A DNA stretch of 64,000 nucleotides from Notolepis coatsorum (lineage: Eukaryota > Chordata > Actinopteri > Aulopiformes > Paralepididae). The position numbers and the translations under genes were made by a program. Positions 32,899 through 44,404 of the stretch are shown here, piece by piece. Below the pieces are notes generated by a model. That model did not search any database. It was not told the DNA's origin and saw only the letters and a list, made by a program, of their open reading frames with translations. Position 1 is the stretch's first letter. Each line of letters opens with the position of its first letter. The stretch is taken from positions 55,381,632-55,445,631 of the forward strand of contig OZ020592.1 in the NCBI GenBank assembly GCA_963971535.1, read 5' to 3'.

Positions 32899-34005
32899 CA
32901 GGGACGTGCACAGGACTTTAGAGGGGCAGGTGCTCAGAGGCTGAAAAGGGCACTATACTTGTGTGTATATATTAACAGAGCGCGCAGCGCGCGAGCACGA
33001 TTTTTAAGGGCCCCTTTCGGGCGGTGGGCCCCCTTTTTATGCTTTTTGGGGGGTTTTGGTGATCAAATATTGAATATTGAACTATAATAATCAGTGCAGG
33101 AGCTCACTTATCCTTGAAAGACACTTTTATCACTGACTTAAAAGGCCCACACATCTCCATAAATGTTCAGGGGGGAGGGAATAAGTGCTTACCCTACAGA
33201 CCCCAAGAAGTGCTGTATATTCTGTATTGTTTAATATAAATGCATTTTTTATTCCAATCCCGATTTGTATTTGAGATTCCCAAATCCCATCGGACTTTAC
33301 TTCTTCGTTGAACACTCTGCCCAGGGCCATCCAAAACTCCCCCACTATTGCTGTCTTCAAGAGGGGTGTGAAGCGACATCTGCAACAATAGGTTGCAGAG
33401 GGTGCTTGGCCACCACTCTTGAAGAACAGGAACATGACATGCTGTAATGAGGCTCTTTCAGAAAATTGTGTTGTCTATTTTATCTACTTGTTGTATCTAT
33501 CTTATCTTCTTAACTCTTTCTTTGTGATTTATTGTATTCTTCTTGGGACCATGTTGGAAACAAGTCGAAAGACTTTCACATGTTATCCTTGTACCCCTTG
33601 TTTTTATACTATTGTATAAATTGTATGTACTAAATAAAAATCAAATCAAATCCCTCAATGAGTGTAATACCAGCATTCAACTGTATGCGCCACAGCGGTT
33701 TCTATCATCATCATCACCACCCACGCTATGCATAAAATATATAGGTCCGCGGAGAGGCACGGTGAGGAAGCCGTGCAAACTGCAATGGAATATGGGGCAT
33801 CTCTCTCTCTTTACCTAATATTTTGATTCTATCCTGACATTTTTTCAGTTGGAAGGGCAGTCTATATGCATAACGGTAAAAAAAAAATTATAAAAATAAA
33901 ATCTTTTTTTATTTTATTTTCTTTTTTTTTCAAAAAGGGCACTTTTTTGATGAGGCTCAAAAAGGCAGGTGCTCAAGCACCCCTTGGCCTCTATGTGTAT
34001 GCCTG
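32899..34005. mobile_element. hAT-type element, 8-bp duplication CCATAGAG
   Basis: CCATAGAG lies at 32891-32898 and 34006-34013. The left end is CAGGGACGTGCACAGG, and the right end is a degenerate inverted copy. Both sides have GGCAGGTGCTC. The interior contains a LINE 3' end. Confidence 0.75.
33265..33655 (+). mobile_element. Degenerate LINE 3' end with CAAAT tail
   Basis: GTCTTCAAGAGGGGTGTGAA encodes VFKRGVK, followed by RHLQQ and a stop, like a LINE C terminus. The 3' UTR ends in AATAAAAATCAAATCAAATC. The upstream coding part is too decayed to assign. Confidence 0.45.
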
Positions 34006-34013
34006 CCATAGAG

Positions 34014-34330
34014 GGTCCCCGGACGGACTCCACTTTGAGAACCAGTGCACTAGGCCAGTGGTTGAAAACTTTTTCATGTCAAGGACCCCCAAATTGATAC
34101 GCATTAGTCCGTGGACCCCCAATTAATTAGACTATGTCTCAGGGCCCCCCATCTGAGAAGACTTTTAGATATGATTAAATAATTCCTGTCTGTACTGTAG
34201 TTGAGGAGAAAATAAAACCTATGATCAGAATGGCCACTCTTGGCTATTATTTAATTGGGCTAACTTTCTAATTGTGAAATGTAACCTTTTAATATTTAGG
34301 CCTATACACTCCATTTTTCTAGGGACCCCA
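34014..34330. repeat. hAT-like MITE fragment (CAGTGGTT type), copy 1
   Basis: GGACGGACTCCACTTTGAGA, AGGCCAGTGGTTGAAAAC, AAGGACCCCCAAAT and ATGTCTCAGGG match 35645-35960 in the same orientation. It has no right end and stops at repeat A. Confidence 0.65.
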
Positions 34331-34336
34331 TGGACC

Positions 34337-35640
34337 TTTTATTACGGATATTGAACCCCTAACCCTGGCAGTGTTGATGCCATGCTCTGCCAAAAGTGCT
34401 GGAACAGGATCACACATTATAGGCACAGCTGCAGAAGACTAGAGTTCTCCCACATTCATGCTGCTCCGGGGTCAGTTTTTCAATTTCACCCACTGGTGGT
34501 TATAGTTAGGAAAGGAGGTGGGGACGCTGGTTTCTGGTCAGAGCTCACTAAAGAAGCCTAGCCCCCCTGCAGCCACCTTCATTCACAAGCATGCCATGGG
34601 TGTGGTACTGTGTAGCTCGAAGAGTAGGTTCTGACACAAACACTGCCAGGGGGGCACAGAACACACCCATACTGAAAAATGTATGCAGTCATTCCAATGT
34701 AAAGTGCTGTGTGTCCTAGTACTATAGGTTCCCAAACTTTTCAGGCCAGGGCCCAGAAAATAAGGCGTCAGAGAGCCGCGGCCCAATGCACATCGTCTGG
34801 CTTTTTTTTTTTTTTTTTTTGCCAGGCAACCGATTTTTTATGCCAAATATCACTTCAATCCTATTAAGTTAGTTCAAGTTAGTTATTCATTTAATATGTG
34901 CTATTTATGAGAGGGCTAACTTGTTGCAAAATAATAATGATAATAATAATAGCCTCATTAAAATACTATTGTTGCTTCGGTTGTTTTCAGCGTTTTATGT
35001 GCATAATCTGTTATTTAGTTTGAAATGTTCGTTGAAATAAGTAGATTTTTCGTTTTTGTTTATTTATTAAGTTAATATAAAACCATATAGTCACATTTTA
35101 GAATACAATAGAATAGAATTTTAGAATACAACTAGAAACACTGTCCTGGCCTGCTTCTAAGTTCAGTGGCCTGAAAAAAAAAAAATACAATTTTTTTTTT
35201 TTTTTTTTTTTTAATCATCTCGCGGCCCACCCGTGGCTGCTCGCGGCCCACCTTTGGGTCGCGACCCCGATTTTGGGAACCACTGCATAGGGAAGTGCTG
35301 TAGGAAGTGTATCAACCCGGTATGACCACAACTGATGCAGACTAGTCTGTGCAGCATTCTGAATGATGCTGAAATTTCTTTTGGAGAACTGTGATTTCTT
35401 GGGTGGAGCCTCATTCAAGCACAGAATGGATCACACTGAATTACCGGTCTGACAGAAAGACAACACAAGAGGAATTTCCTCAGTCAGTGATTCACTCCAA
35501 GAGGAGATGCATACTAGTATTGTTTCGGCCTGGCCTACTGCATACCTTTTGGATATGCAATAGCCACAAGGCGATTTTCTTAGAATAAAAACAATACAAG
35601 TTTTACACAAGATCACTTGTGGCTATGGCGTAGATAGATA
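34337..35640. repeat. Dispersed repeat A, copy 2, split by a MITE
   Basis: 34337-34727 and 35286-35640 together match 30558-31270 almost base for base. The break after GTCCTAGTACTATAG is filled by the element at 34728-35285. Confidence 0.8.
34728..35285. mobile_element. hAT-like MITE (GTTCCCAAA type)
   Basis: The ends GGTTCCCAAACTTTT and ATTTTGGGAACCACTG are inverted. The uninterrupted repeat A copy at about 30955 gives the exact insertion point. The target duplication is imperfect (CTATAG and GCATAG), so the exact boundaries are uncertain by a few bases. It contains poly-T runs near 34803 and 35192. Confidence 0.75.
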
Positions 35641-35644
35641 GATG

Positions 35645-36008
35645 GCCCCGGACGGACTCCACTTTGCGAACCAGTGCACTAGGCCAGTGGTTGAAACCTT
35701 TTTCATGTCAAGGACCCCCAAATATACGCATTAGTCCGTGGACCCCCAATTAATTAGATTATGTCTCAGGGACCCTCATCTGAGAAGACTTCTGATAGAT
35801 ATGATTCCAGAATTCCTGTCTGTACTGTAGTTGAGGAGCAAATAAAACCTATGATCTGAATGGCCACTCTTGGCTGTTATTTAATTGGGCTAACCTTCTA
35901 ATTGTGAAATGTAACCTTTTAATATTCACACTCCATTTTTCTAGGGACCCCATTGACCCCCCCCCCCCTCAAGGATCCCTGGGCCTTGACCCCAGGTTGA
36001 GCATCACT
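35645..36008. mobile_element. hAT-like MITE (CAGTGGTT type), copy 2
   Basis: It runs from the CCAGTGGTTGAAACC area to CCCAGGTTGAGCATCACTG, which are inverted ends. It is a longer copy than 34014-34330 and has a C-run near 35958. Confidence 0.7.
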
Positions 36009-36256
36009 GTACAAGCCCAGCTGAGTAACCTACTGTGCTTTGAAGAGTTCATAGCAAATCCCCAAACTAATGACACCAGCCACTTCATTACTCACCATGA
36101 TTGCACAGAGCTTAGGTTGCCACCTTGTGGTAGACAGAGGTAAATGCTTCATTACTGTGTTCTGGTCCAATGGTTCTCAACCTTTTTAATCTCAAGGACC
36201 ATCACATTGATATCAATTAAGCTTCAGACCCCATTTAGAAAGATTTAGTCTCAGGG

Positions 36257-36890
36257 TGAAAGTGAGCAGAAGTAAGAACAAGTACATGTGTATGAATGGG
36301 AAGGAAGACAGAGGGGTGGTGAACATGCAAGGAGTAGAGGTACCAAAAGTGGACAAGTTCAAATACTTGGGGTCAACTGTCCAAAGTAATGGGGACTGTG
36401 GTAGGGAGGTGAAGAAGAGAGCGCAGGCTCTCTTGTCTCAGGATGTCAGGGGTGATCTGCGATAGAAGGGTACCAGCGAGAGTAAAAGGAAAGGTATACA
36501 GCAGGGCAGTGAGACCAGCTTTGCTGTATGGATTAGAAACAGTGGCACTGACCAATAAGCAGGTGGCGGAGCTGGAGGTGGCAGAGATGAAGATGCTATG
36601 GTTCTCTCTGGGAGTAACAAGGTTGGACAAAATAAAAAATGACTACATCAGAGGAACGGCCCATGTTGAGCAGTTCGGACAGAAAGTGAGAGAGGCAAGA
36701 CTGAGATGGTTTGGACATGTGAGGAGGAGGGAAGTGGGGTACATCGGGAGGAGGATGCTGGAGATGGAGCTGCCAGGAAAGAGGAGGGAAAGGCCCAAGA
36801 GGAGGTTTATGGACACAGTGAAGGAGGACATGCTGGCAGCGGGCGTGATGGAGGACGACGCAGAGGACAGGAACAGATGAAGATGGATGA
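36257..36890 (+). pseudogene. RTE reverse transcriptase C-terminal fragment
   Basis: The first frame (36256-36465) has VPKVDKFKYLGSTVQSNGD. The second (36443-36880) has SGVICDRRVPARVKGKVYSR, AVRPALLYGLETVALT, RLRWFGHVRRREVGYIGRRM and LPGKRRERPKRRFMD. Read in order they make one C-terminal thumb and tail, so a frameshift lies near 36430. No catalytic FADD or endonuclease is present. The clade is inferred from the YLGS...VICDRR...ALLYG pattern. Confidence 0.8.
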
Positions 36891-36940
36891 TCCGCTGTGG
36901 CGACCCCTGACGGGAAAAGCCGAAAGAAAAAGAAGAAGAA
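36257..36940 (+). mobile_element. RTE-clade LINE, 5'-truncated, 9-bp duplication GTCTCAGGG
   Basis: GTCTCAGGG lies at 36248-36256 and 36941-36949. The 3' end has CCGCTGTGGCGACCCCTGAC and a short AAGAAG tail, typical of this common fish LINE. Confidence 0.85.
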
Positions 36941-37249
36941 GTCTCAGGGTCCCCATCTGAGAAGATTTTTTTCTTGTATATACAGTACTTAAGTCCATAA
37001 TTCTGTAGGTGAGATAACAGTGGAAGTGATCAGAATAGTAGATCTCATTTAATTTTAATTTAATTGGACTATTGACCATATTCCACCATAAAACCACTCC
37101 TTCTTCTCCTCTTCTTCCTGGTCTGGAGGACAGACGAGACCAGGGGTTCCTGCAACACATGTTAAATGTTAAATATTTCCTACTTACCAACGATGTTGTT
37201 GATCAGTAGCGTCCTTTCTCAGCACAATCCATGCTGTCACTGGATTTAT

Positions 37250-37700
37250 CGCAGCACGGTGGTGTAGTGGTTAAACACTGTCGCCTCACAGCAAGAAGGT
37301 CCAGGGTTCGATTCCTGCTTGGGGACCAGGTTTCCATGATGCCAGGTACCCAGGTGGGGTATCTCCCAGGCCTTTCTGTGTGGAGTTTGCATGTTCTCCC
37401 CGTGCCCCCCCCCCCCGATAAGATAAACCCAATGGAAAAACATGCACAACAACAAGATCGCTAACGCTGTGGCGTCCTTGACGAAGACGGACAAGAGCAC
37501 TTGGATTGGTCCCCTGGCGCAGCTCACGTTGCGCCTGTCTGCTCCCGGCTGCCCATGGGGGGGAAGGACGACGGGATGGGTTAATCGCAGAGACGAATCG
37601 CATGCATGCCGATTAATGACCTCTGAGCAGGTCCTAAATTATTATTATTATTATATTTAAGCGTCTTTGAGCATTTGGAAAAGCGCTATATAAATCTGAT
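37250..37700 (+). mobile_element. tRNA-derived SINE, DANA-like
   Basis: Box A GGTGTAGTGGTTA and box B GGGTTCGATTCC, then TTTCTGTGTGGAGTTTGCAT and TCTCCCCGTG, hallmark words of DANA-type fish SINEs. The 3' part AAGCGCTATATAAATCTGAT leads into TTA repeats. A 5'-end duplication could not be checked because the 3' side is microsatellite. Confidence 0.8.
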
Positions 37701-37860
<160 letters not shown>

Positions 37861-39287
37861 TGTAACTGAGGGGTACAATTCCCTGACTGTATTACTAGAT
37901 ATGATACTTACTACCACTACCTTTGTACTTAATATTCGGCCACCCAGTACTCGGCATAAATATATTATGATGAACACTGTCACGTAGATGAAACGGATCC
38001 AACACAAATGTACGAATTAGAAATAGGTCTTTATTTCTACACAGCGATGGTGTGTAGAGCAAGCACTTAATCAAATCAATCACATTTATGAATGGGAATT
38101 AGTATGCACTTTTATGGCAAGAGTATTCGTCGGTATATCAATAGAGAATGTCCAATCTCTGAAGGCGCAGGTGGTACATATACGACCTGGAATAGTTAAG
38201 GAATAATAGCAATGATACTTTAATGATTATAGAACTGGATACACTAGGGGGGAATTCCGGTCGCTTGTAAGACAACTGGAGAAGGGGGGGGGGGGGTAGA
38301 GTCTGGCTGTATCCGTCTGGCCGAGGGTATCCTGGGAGAACCCACGGTTGTGCGGCTCGGTGCCTCAGCGATCCTCGATCCACAGATGAAAGCAGTTGGA
38401 CTCTCTGTGGGCCGGCTTCCTCCGGTCCACGATGGAAAGACGTGAAGCGACCTCGTCGTGTAGAGCGTCTCCTCACCTGTCGTCCTCTCCGGGGGGGGGG
38501 TTTCCAACACACGGCAGTGTTGGTCTTTATCCATAGAATAATCACTGTATACAAAGCATAATCCGTGCCTGGGAAGGCGGGCTGTCGTCGGTAGAATAAT
38601 CCGGTATGCAGGTCCACTCGCTCGTCGGCTCTGGGGCTCCTCGGGTGCAGTCTCACATGGGGTCGGCCACCCTGGATAAGCAGCCAGTTCTCTGCCCGAA
38701 ACGATGGGGTACTGACTACGATAGTATTCTCACCGCACGAAGCACTACATATGAATAGACTATTATTAGCTTAATAGACTACGTCCAACTCGACGATATA
38801 GTGCCAAATATGACTTCAAATATTAATATACACGATGTCTCAATACCGATGGTAGGCCGAACTTGGCCTTACTCCCACACGTGGCGTCGCGGGGAGGCTT
38901 TACGTCTGTCACTCTATTGGAGGGTAAGAAACTGGACTAAAAAGGAAGTCCTACTTTAGTAGCGCAGTATATATACGCACTATGAACAAATAGTACCGTT
39001 AGTGGTGCGGTAGCCAGATTCCTACGCGGAACTAGGACTTGTTCGTACATGTTGAGCGGTACGTTTGAACTGGGTCTGGGGGGTATGGCAGCCTGGCACC
39101 AAGGTCTCGACCAATAGTAGAATGGAGACTATTATGGGATGTTCAGTAGGCTAGAATGGATATTCAATGCATATTGTACAAGGAATATACAAGGGATATC
39201 AGGGAATATTAGAGAATATACAAATACAATTAAATATATATATATAAATAAATATATATATTCGGTTTAATCTGGCCCTTCACAACA
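37861..39287 (-). repeat. BEL-1 3' LTR, 1427 bp
   Basis: From TGTAACTGAGGGG to CTTCACAACA on plus, so TG...CA on minus. Compared with the 5' LTR it has the 11 extra bases around GGCGGGCTGTCGTCGG (38576-38592), lacks an AT near 38815, and I saw two substitutions (near 38437 and 39061). Confidence 0.95.
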
Positions 39288-39300
39288 GCCACCCCCTGAT
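39288..39300 (-). other. BEL-1 polypurine tract
   Basis: On the minus strand CAGGGGGTGGC abuts the 3' LTR start. Purine-rich primer site for plus-strand DNA. Confidence 0.7.
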
Positions 39301-39395
39301 TGGTCCCAGACCTAATCAGTTAAGCAGAGACAGATTAATCGCGTTGTCTATTTACACATAAGGGTTTGCTGTAGGGGTCAGTCAACTTCACAAAG

Positions 39396-42300
39396 TCATA
39401 GGGTTATGGGGTCATGGTCATCATCGATTGTGTCTGGGAGTCGGGGCAGTTCTATGAGCCTCGCCACGGGACGGGTGTAAGTGCGACCCTGGACAAGCAC
39501 TTCAGCTGCTCGGACCTTGCCGTCGGCACCGGTGATCACCTTGCTTACGCGGCCGGCCGGCCACATAGCTCTGGGCAGTGATTGATCAATAATCATGACG
39601 ACCGTTCCTTCTGTCAAATTGTCTCTCTCTTTTACCCACTTCTGGCGGGTCTGTAGAGACGGTAGGTAGTGCAGTAGGAATGTCCTTTGTTGTGCACTCT
39701 CTATGGTAGTGCAATCATCTATGTTGGGGTCTGCGGAGATAACAGTGCTCAATCCACAGAACACAGGCTTCTTATTCTCAGCCTCCTCCTGACTGGCTTC
39801 CCTCGGGATAGGCGTGGGCCACTCTCCTTCCGGGAGCTTTAGGAATGCTGGGCCGTCACTGTAGACATTGCGACGGGTGAGGTCATCTAGGGGCATTCCC
39901 CGGGTGATGACGTCAGCTGGGTTCTGTTTTGTATCAACGTAGCGCCACTCTGTTTCTCCGGTTAACTCTTCGGTTAAGTCTTGAATCTCGGTGACTCTGA
40001 CTCCCACGAAGACTTTGTACTTGCATGAGTCCGATTTGATCCAGGCGAGTACTGTCGTGGAATCTGACCACAGGATTGTTCTAGACACCGGTATGGTGAG
40101 CTCACGTTGGATGAGCGTGGCTAGGTGCGCTCCGGCTAGGGCTGCGCAGAGCTCTAGGCGTGGGATAGATTGTTGCTTGCGTGGGGCTATTCTCGAGCGG
40201 GCGAGGACAAATGCTGTGTAGATCTCTCCCCCCTCTTCTTGGGCCCGCAAGTAGGCTACTGATCCGTATGCGACCTCTGAGGCGTCACTGAAGACGTGTA
40301 AGTCCATTTTACATGTCTCTGGCCTCACCGTGGGTGGGAAGTAGCTTCGGTGCATATTAACGCCGGGGAGTGAGTGGAGCTCCATCTCCCACTCTCTCCA
40401 GGTGGATGCAAGGTGTGCGGGAATGGGGTCGTCCCAGCCCTGGTCCTTGTCCCACAATGCTCGTACAATCATTTTTGCCCTGGTGGTGTACGGTAGAATA
40501 CATCCTAGCGGGTCATATTGTCGGGCGAGTGTTGTGTACACACTCCGTCTGGTGGTCGGCGCCGCCGCCGGCCTTCCCTGCTCCGTAGTCAGGGGCTTGT
40601 GTCTGTAGTGAAGCGAATCTGTTTTGAATCGCCACACCAATCCCAGGGTCATCTCCTGGGCTTCTCCCGGGATTGTAGCCATCCAGGTCTCGCTGCTGGC
40701 TGCCTTGTCCTCGGAGGAGAGGCTGCGCAGTACTTGCGGATCGCTGCTGGCCCACTGCCTGAGATCAAAGCCGCCTTTGATCAATGAGGCGCGGAGTTTA
40801 ATCAGGAGAGCCTCGGCTTCTTCCTGGGTTGAAAGGCTTTGTAGACAGTTGTCTACGTAGAAGCTGTTCTTTACGCTGTGTCGGACCTCTTCGTCCGCTG
40901 CTGGGTCCTCTGCTACATGTTTCTGTAGTGCAAATGTAGCACAGCAGGGGCTGCACGTCGTTCCGAAGGGGAGGACTTCCCATTGGTAGATGGCTGGGTG
41001 CTCATCTCCTGGCTTCTCTCTCCATAGGAACCGTAACAGGGGCTTGTCCTCCTCTACTAATCTCACCTGCAGGAACATTCCTTTAATGTCCCCGCTGATG
41101 GCCACCTTTTCCTGGCGGAAGCGGAGTAGAACGCCGAGTAGGGAGGGGCCGAGTGTGGGACCGGGCAGTAACTCTTTATTCAGATTTTGGGATCCGATCT
41201 GGTAGCTGCAGTTAAATACTATGCGGTCTTTACCGTTGTGATGGACCTTGTGGTGAGGCACGTACCACGATTCAGTGGTCTGGTCAGCCTCTTTAATGTC
41301 CATCTTTGTGACGTGTCCCGCTGTGATGAGCTTCTCAATCTCAGCGCGGTATACACTCTCTTGGGCGGGGTTCTTGGCTAAGCGCCGCTCCGTGTTCAGC
41401 AGGTACCGTTCTGTGGCGTCTGTCTTGGCGTGGAAAGTAGGCATTCCTTCTCGCCGCAGGAGTGGCGTGGCGTATCTCAACACGCCGTTGACCGGGACTC
41501 TCTTGGTCCCTGTCTCGAGGAGGTGAATGGCGTAAATGTCATCTTTAGAGCGAATGTCTTTCTTTCCGTTCTTAAAGGGCATTTGTTCCAAGGTCCATAG
41601 CCGCTCTACGTGTTGCAGGAGTGCGGTTTCTCCCTCTGTGACTCGGGAGTGGAGACATCTAGTGGCTGTACTTCGGTTGAGAGATTTGGCGAGCGGGCCT
41701 TGGAGAGTCCATCCCAAACGGGTCTCGACTGCTGCAGGACAGCCTCGGGGTCCGGTATGAACCCGGTCTATCGGGACAATGAGGTCTGCATGGTCGGAGC
41801 CTATCAACAGGGTCGGCATAGCATTGTCTATGAGCGGGATCGGTAACTTGCGCAGATGTGCATATTTCTCCATCAGCTTGGCGACGGGGTATGTGTACCG
41901 CGACAGTCCTATTTCTTGGCTGGTGAAAGCGTCTGTAATCTGGTACCGTCGCTCAGGCTGGCCGCTTGCTGCGATAGAGAATGAGACATTCTCGCCCTTT
42001 ATCGTCTTCAAATCTCGTCTTATTGTCCGAATTGTCATTTGGGTTTCGCTTCCCCGCAGCCCTAGCTGGGCCGCAGCGGAGGCGAGCAGAAGGGTCTTCT
42101 CTGACCCGTCATCGAGGACGGCGTAAGTGTCCAGGACTTTATTCTGGTAGCTTAGTGTCACACGCACTACTTTTAGGAGTACTCGGGCTCCACTGCTGCT
42201 GGCGGGATCGATGTACATGACGCTCGCTTTGCTGCTGGATGGTGCGGGTGAAGGGCGCCGTCTGTTACTGTCGTGAAGTATGTCCAGATGGGCTCCATCG

Positions 42301-44360
42301 CACTTGGTGCACCTTTTCTTTAAGCGGCATTCGGCTGCCATGTGTGAGCGCGCACAGCGAAAACAGCGCTTGTTGGACTTTATCCATTGACTTGCTTCCT
42401 CCGCGTTCAGCTTGGGGAAGGAGTCACATTGCGCTAGCCAGTGTTCTTTCTCACAGTAGGGGCACACTATCTTCCACTTCTCCGTTCTGGAGGGGGTACT
42501 GTGGCTCCTGCTGCTCGGTACTGACTCCGATTGGTGCATCACAGTCACCGATCTTCTTCCATCATTTAGTCGTCTGGTTCCTTCTCTGGAGCCAGGGGTG
42601 CTCCGTCCGAATGTATCTAGCCGTAGGCTGCTGACTTCTCTCGCCAGGAAGTCTGCTAGATCGAGGAGGTTCGGTTCGGGGCCATTCGGGTCTCGGTGGT
42701 CTCTCTGCCGCCTAAAACGCTCCTGTCGAGCGGGCGGCAGCTTCTCCAAGATCCTTTCCACATTTGAGTTGGCGTAAAGTTCATGCCTCCCCTTCTCTCT
42801 CTGCGCTCCCAACATCCCTACCAGGGACTGCACTCTGATGGACAGGTCGTCCAGTGCTCGATTGTCTATTGCTGGGGGTAAGCGGTCGATGTGTCGGATC
42901 TCCTGGATCACGTAATCCCATATGCGCCCATACCTCTGGTCCAATGCTACCAGCGCTGCTGTGTATGGGGTGGTGGAAGTCGCGTAGGCGAGCGCTATAT
43001 TATGTGCGCGGGGTACCTTTAAGTGCTTCAGTAGGATGGCGTATTTATGGCGTTCATCCAATACATCCACCAACATGGTCTCCAGACACATGCGGAGTTC
43101 TGTATACTGGGCCCGGTTCTCTTGGGTGAAGTCGGGTACCATAGGCGTGCCAATGTATGACGCTGACTGTGGATACATCGGCGAGCGTTGGGGGAGAGGC
43201 CTCCTAGGCGAGTCTCCTCCCGCTCCTTGGTATGGGCTGGTACCGGCAGTGTACCATGGCCCGCTTGTCCAGGTGCTGTTCCTCGGTGCGGGTCATGCGT
43301 CGTGCTCACCCGGGTATAGAGTCGGGGGTCTGTAGCGCAGCTCCGCGGGAGTATAGCCTGGGCTGTACCGGACCTCCTGGTCCGGTAGAGTACTGTGCTG
43401 TCGTCGGGCGTGGTTCTCCTCCTCTTCCTCTTCGTCTTCCGTTAGGTCATCCAGGGCTTGTAGTCTCTGATTTAGCCTCTCCACAGGATATGCTGCTCCT
43501 TCCCGGTTGCTAGGTCTCGCTTGGACCGGTGGGGGGAGGTGGTCTGTGGGGGGTATAGACCTCGTCTGTTGGTCAAGTTCAGGGTTGTTTACTCGGCTAG
43601 GGGATGCCGCCCTGGAGGTGTGTCTAGACGAGTTCCTGGAGCCTCTGGCGGAGGGAGAGGGTGTTGTCCGTCTGATCAGCTGTTCTATTAGTTGCGCTTG
43701 CTGTCTGTCGCGCTCTGCGTCCCGTAGAGCACCAGCAGCTGCTCGCTGGCTGTCTGCTCGGTCTCGGGCCACATTCTCTTCCCTCTGAATGCGTCTTATT
43801 TCTAGACGTATATGCTCTTCTTCGCTCCGCTGCTGGATCTGCAGTCGGTCGCGTTCAGCAGCGGCGTTCAGGCTGATGAGGAAGGCCTGCTGTAGGGTCC
43901 TCTCTGCCTCGCTGGGAGAAGGCGGTTGTATAGGGGAGCCTTCCCTCGGGGTACTCCTTGCGGAGCCTTGGAGCTCTATCTCCACGGTGCTCTCCCCGTC
44001 TTCTTCCGTGCCGAGTTCTCTCTCGGTAGCGTTGTATTCCTCCCGGGACTCATCGGGGACTACTTCTTCAGTGCTGGCGGGGTGTGAAGTCATGTCTGGT
44101 TCCCACTGGTCCCCACCGTGAACTTGGTCAGTTACATTAGAACCCGTAGGGGCCTCTATGGTCGGGGTAGTCTGGGCGTTGGGGTTAGACATACTTTTAC
44201 TTTCTAGTTTTACCGCGTTTACTGTTAGTAGAAGACTAGGTTGTTGACTGACAGCGTAAGCCTCTAAGTACTGAGGGAGCCGTCGTTCGCGCTGCGGGCG
44301 TTGGTTAGGAGGATCGTTTCGTGGAGTGTTCATCATAGGCCATTTCAATATTAATAACAC
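39396..44360 (-). pseudogene. BEL-1 gag-pol: one in-frame stop, integrase lost
   Basis: Single reading frame, 355 codons then TGA (43293-43295), then open to 39396. The first part is charged and coiled-coil-like. Then come gag, three zinc-knuckle-like groups (CPYCEKEHWLAQC, CFRCARSHMAAEC, CTKCDGAHLDILH), an aspartic protease with AVLDDGSEKTLL, a reverse transcriptase (DRIVFNCSY, AISGDIKGMFLQV, FYVDNCLQS), an RNase H (HVFSDASEVAYGS, IPRLELCAAL, TILWSDSTTV, NPADVITRG) and then an abrupt join near 39672 to a C-terminal domain with LPSLQTRQKWVKERDNL and PRAMWPAGRV. The integrase zinc finger and catalytic core are missing. Role in life: capsid, reverse transcription and insertion of the element. 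Confidence 0.92.
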
Positions 44361-44387
44361 TATATTAATATTACACTAATTACCCTC

Positions 44388-44404
44388 CGGCTCGAAGGAC
44401 CAAT
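44388..44404 (-). other. BEL-1 primer binding site, tRNA-Tyr
   Basis: Minus-strand TGGTCCTTCGAGCCGGA lies two bases inside the 5' LTR. It is the complement of a eukaryotic tRNA-Tyr 3' end, TCCGGCTCGAAGGA plus CCA, the first strand primer. Confidence 0.8.

Larger units (their letters stand above)
36165..37095. mobile_element. Diverged CAGTGGTT-type MITE, copy 3, split by an RTE LINE
   Basis: CCAATGGTTCTCAACC, then TTTAGTCTCAGGG, the LINE, and then GGTCCCCATCTGAGAAGA continue the same consensus as the two copies at 34014 and 35645. Confidence 0.6.

Noticed and set aside
41981-43513. Several plus-strand frames of 79-131 residues across the BEL-1 coding region
   Set aside because: They are shadows of the minus-strand gag-pol frame.
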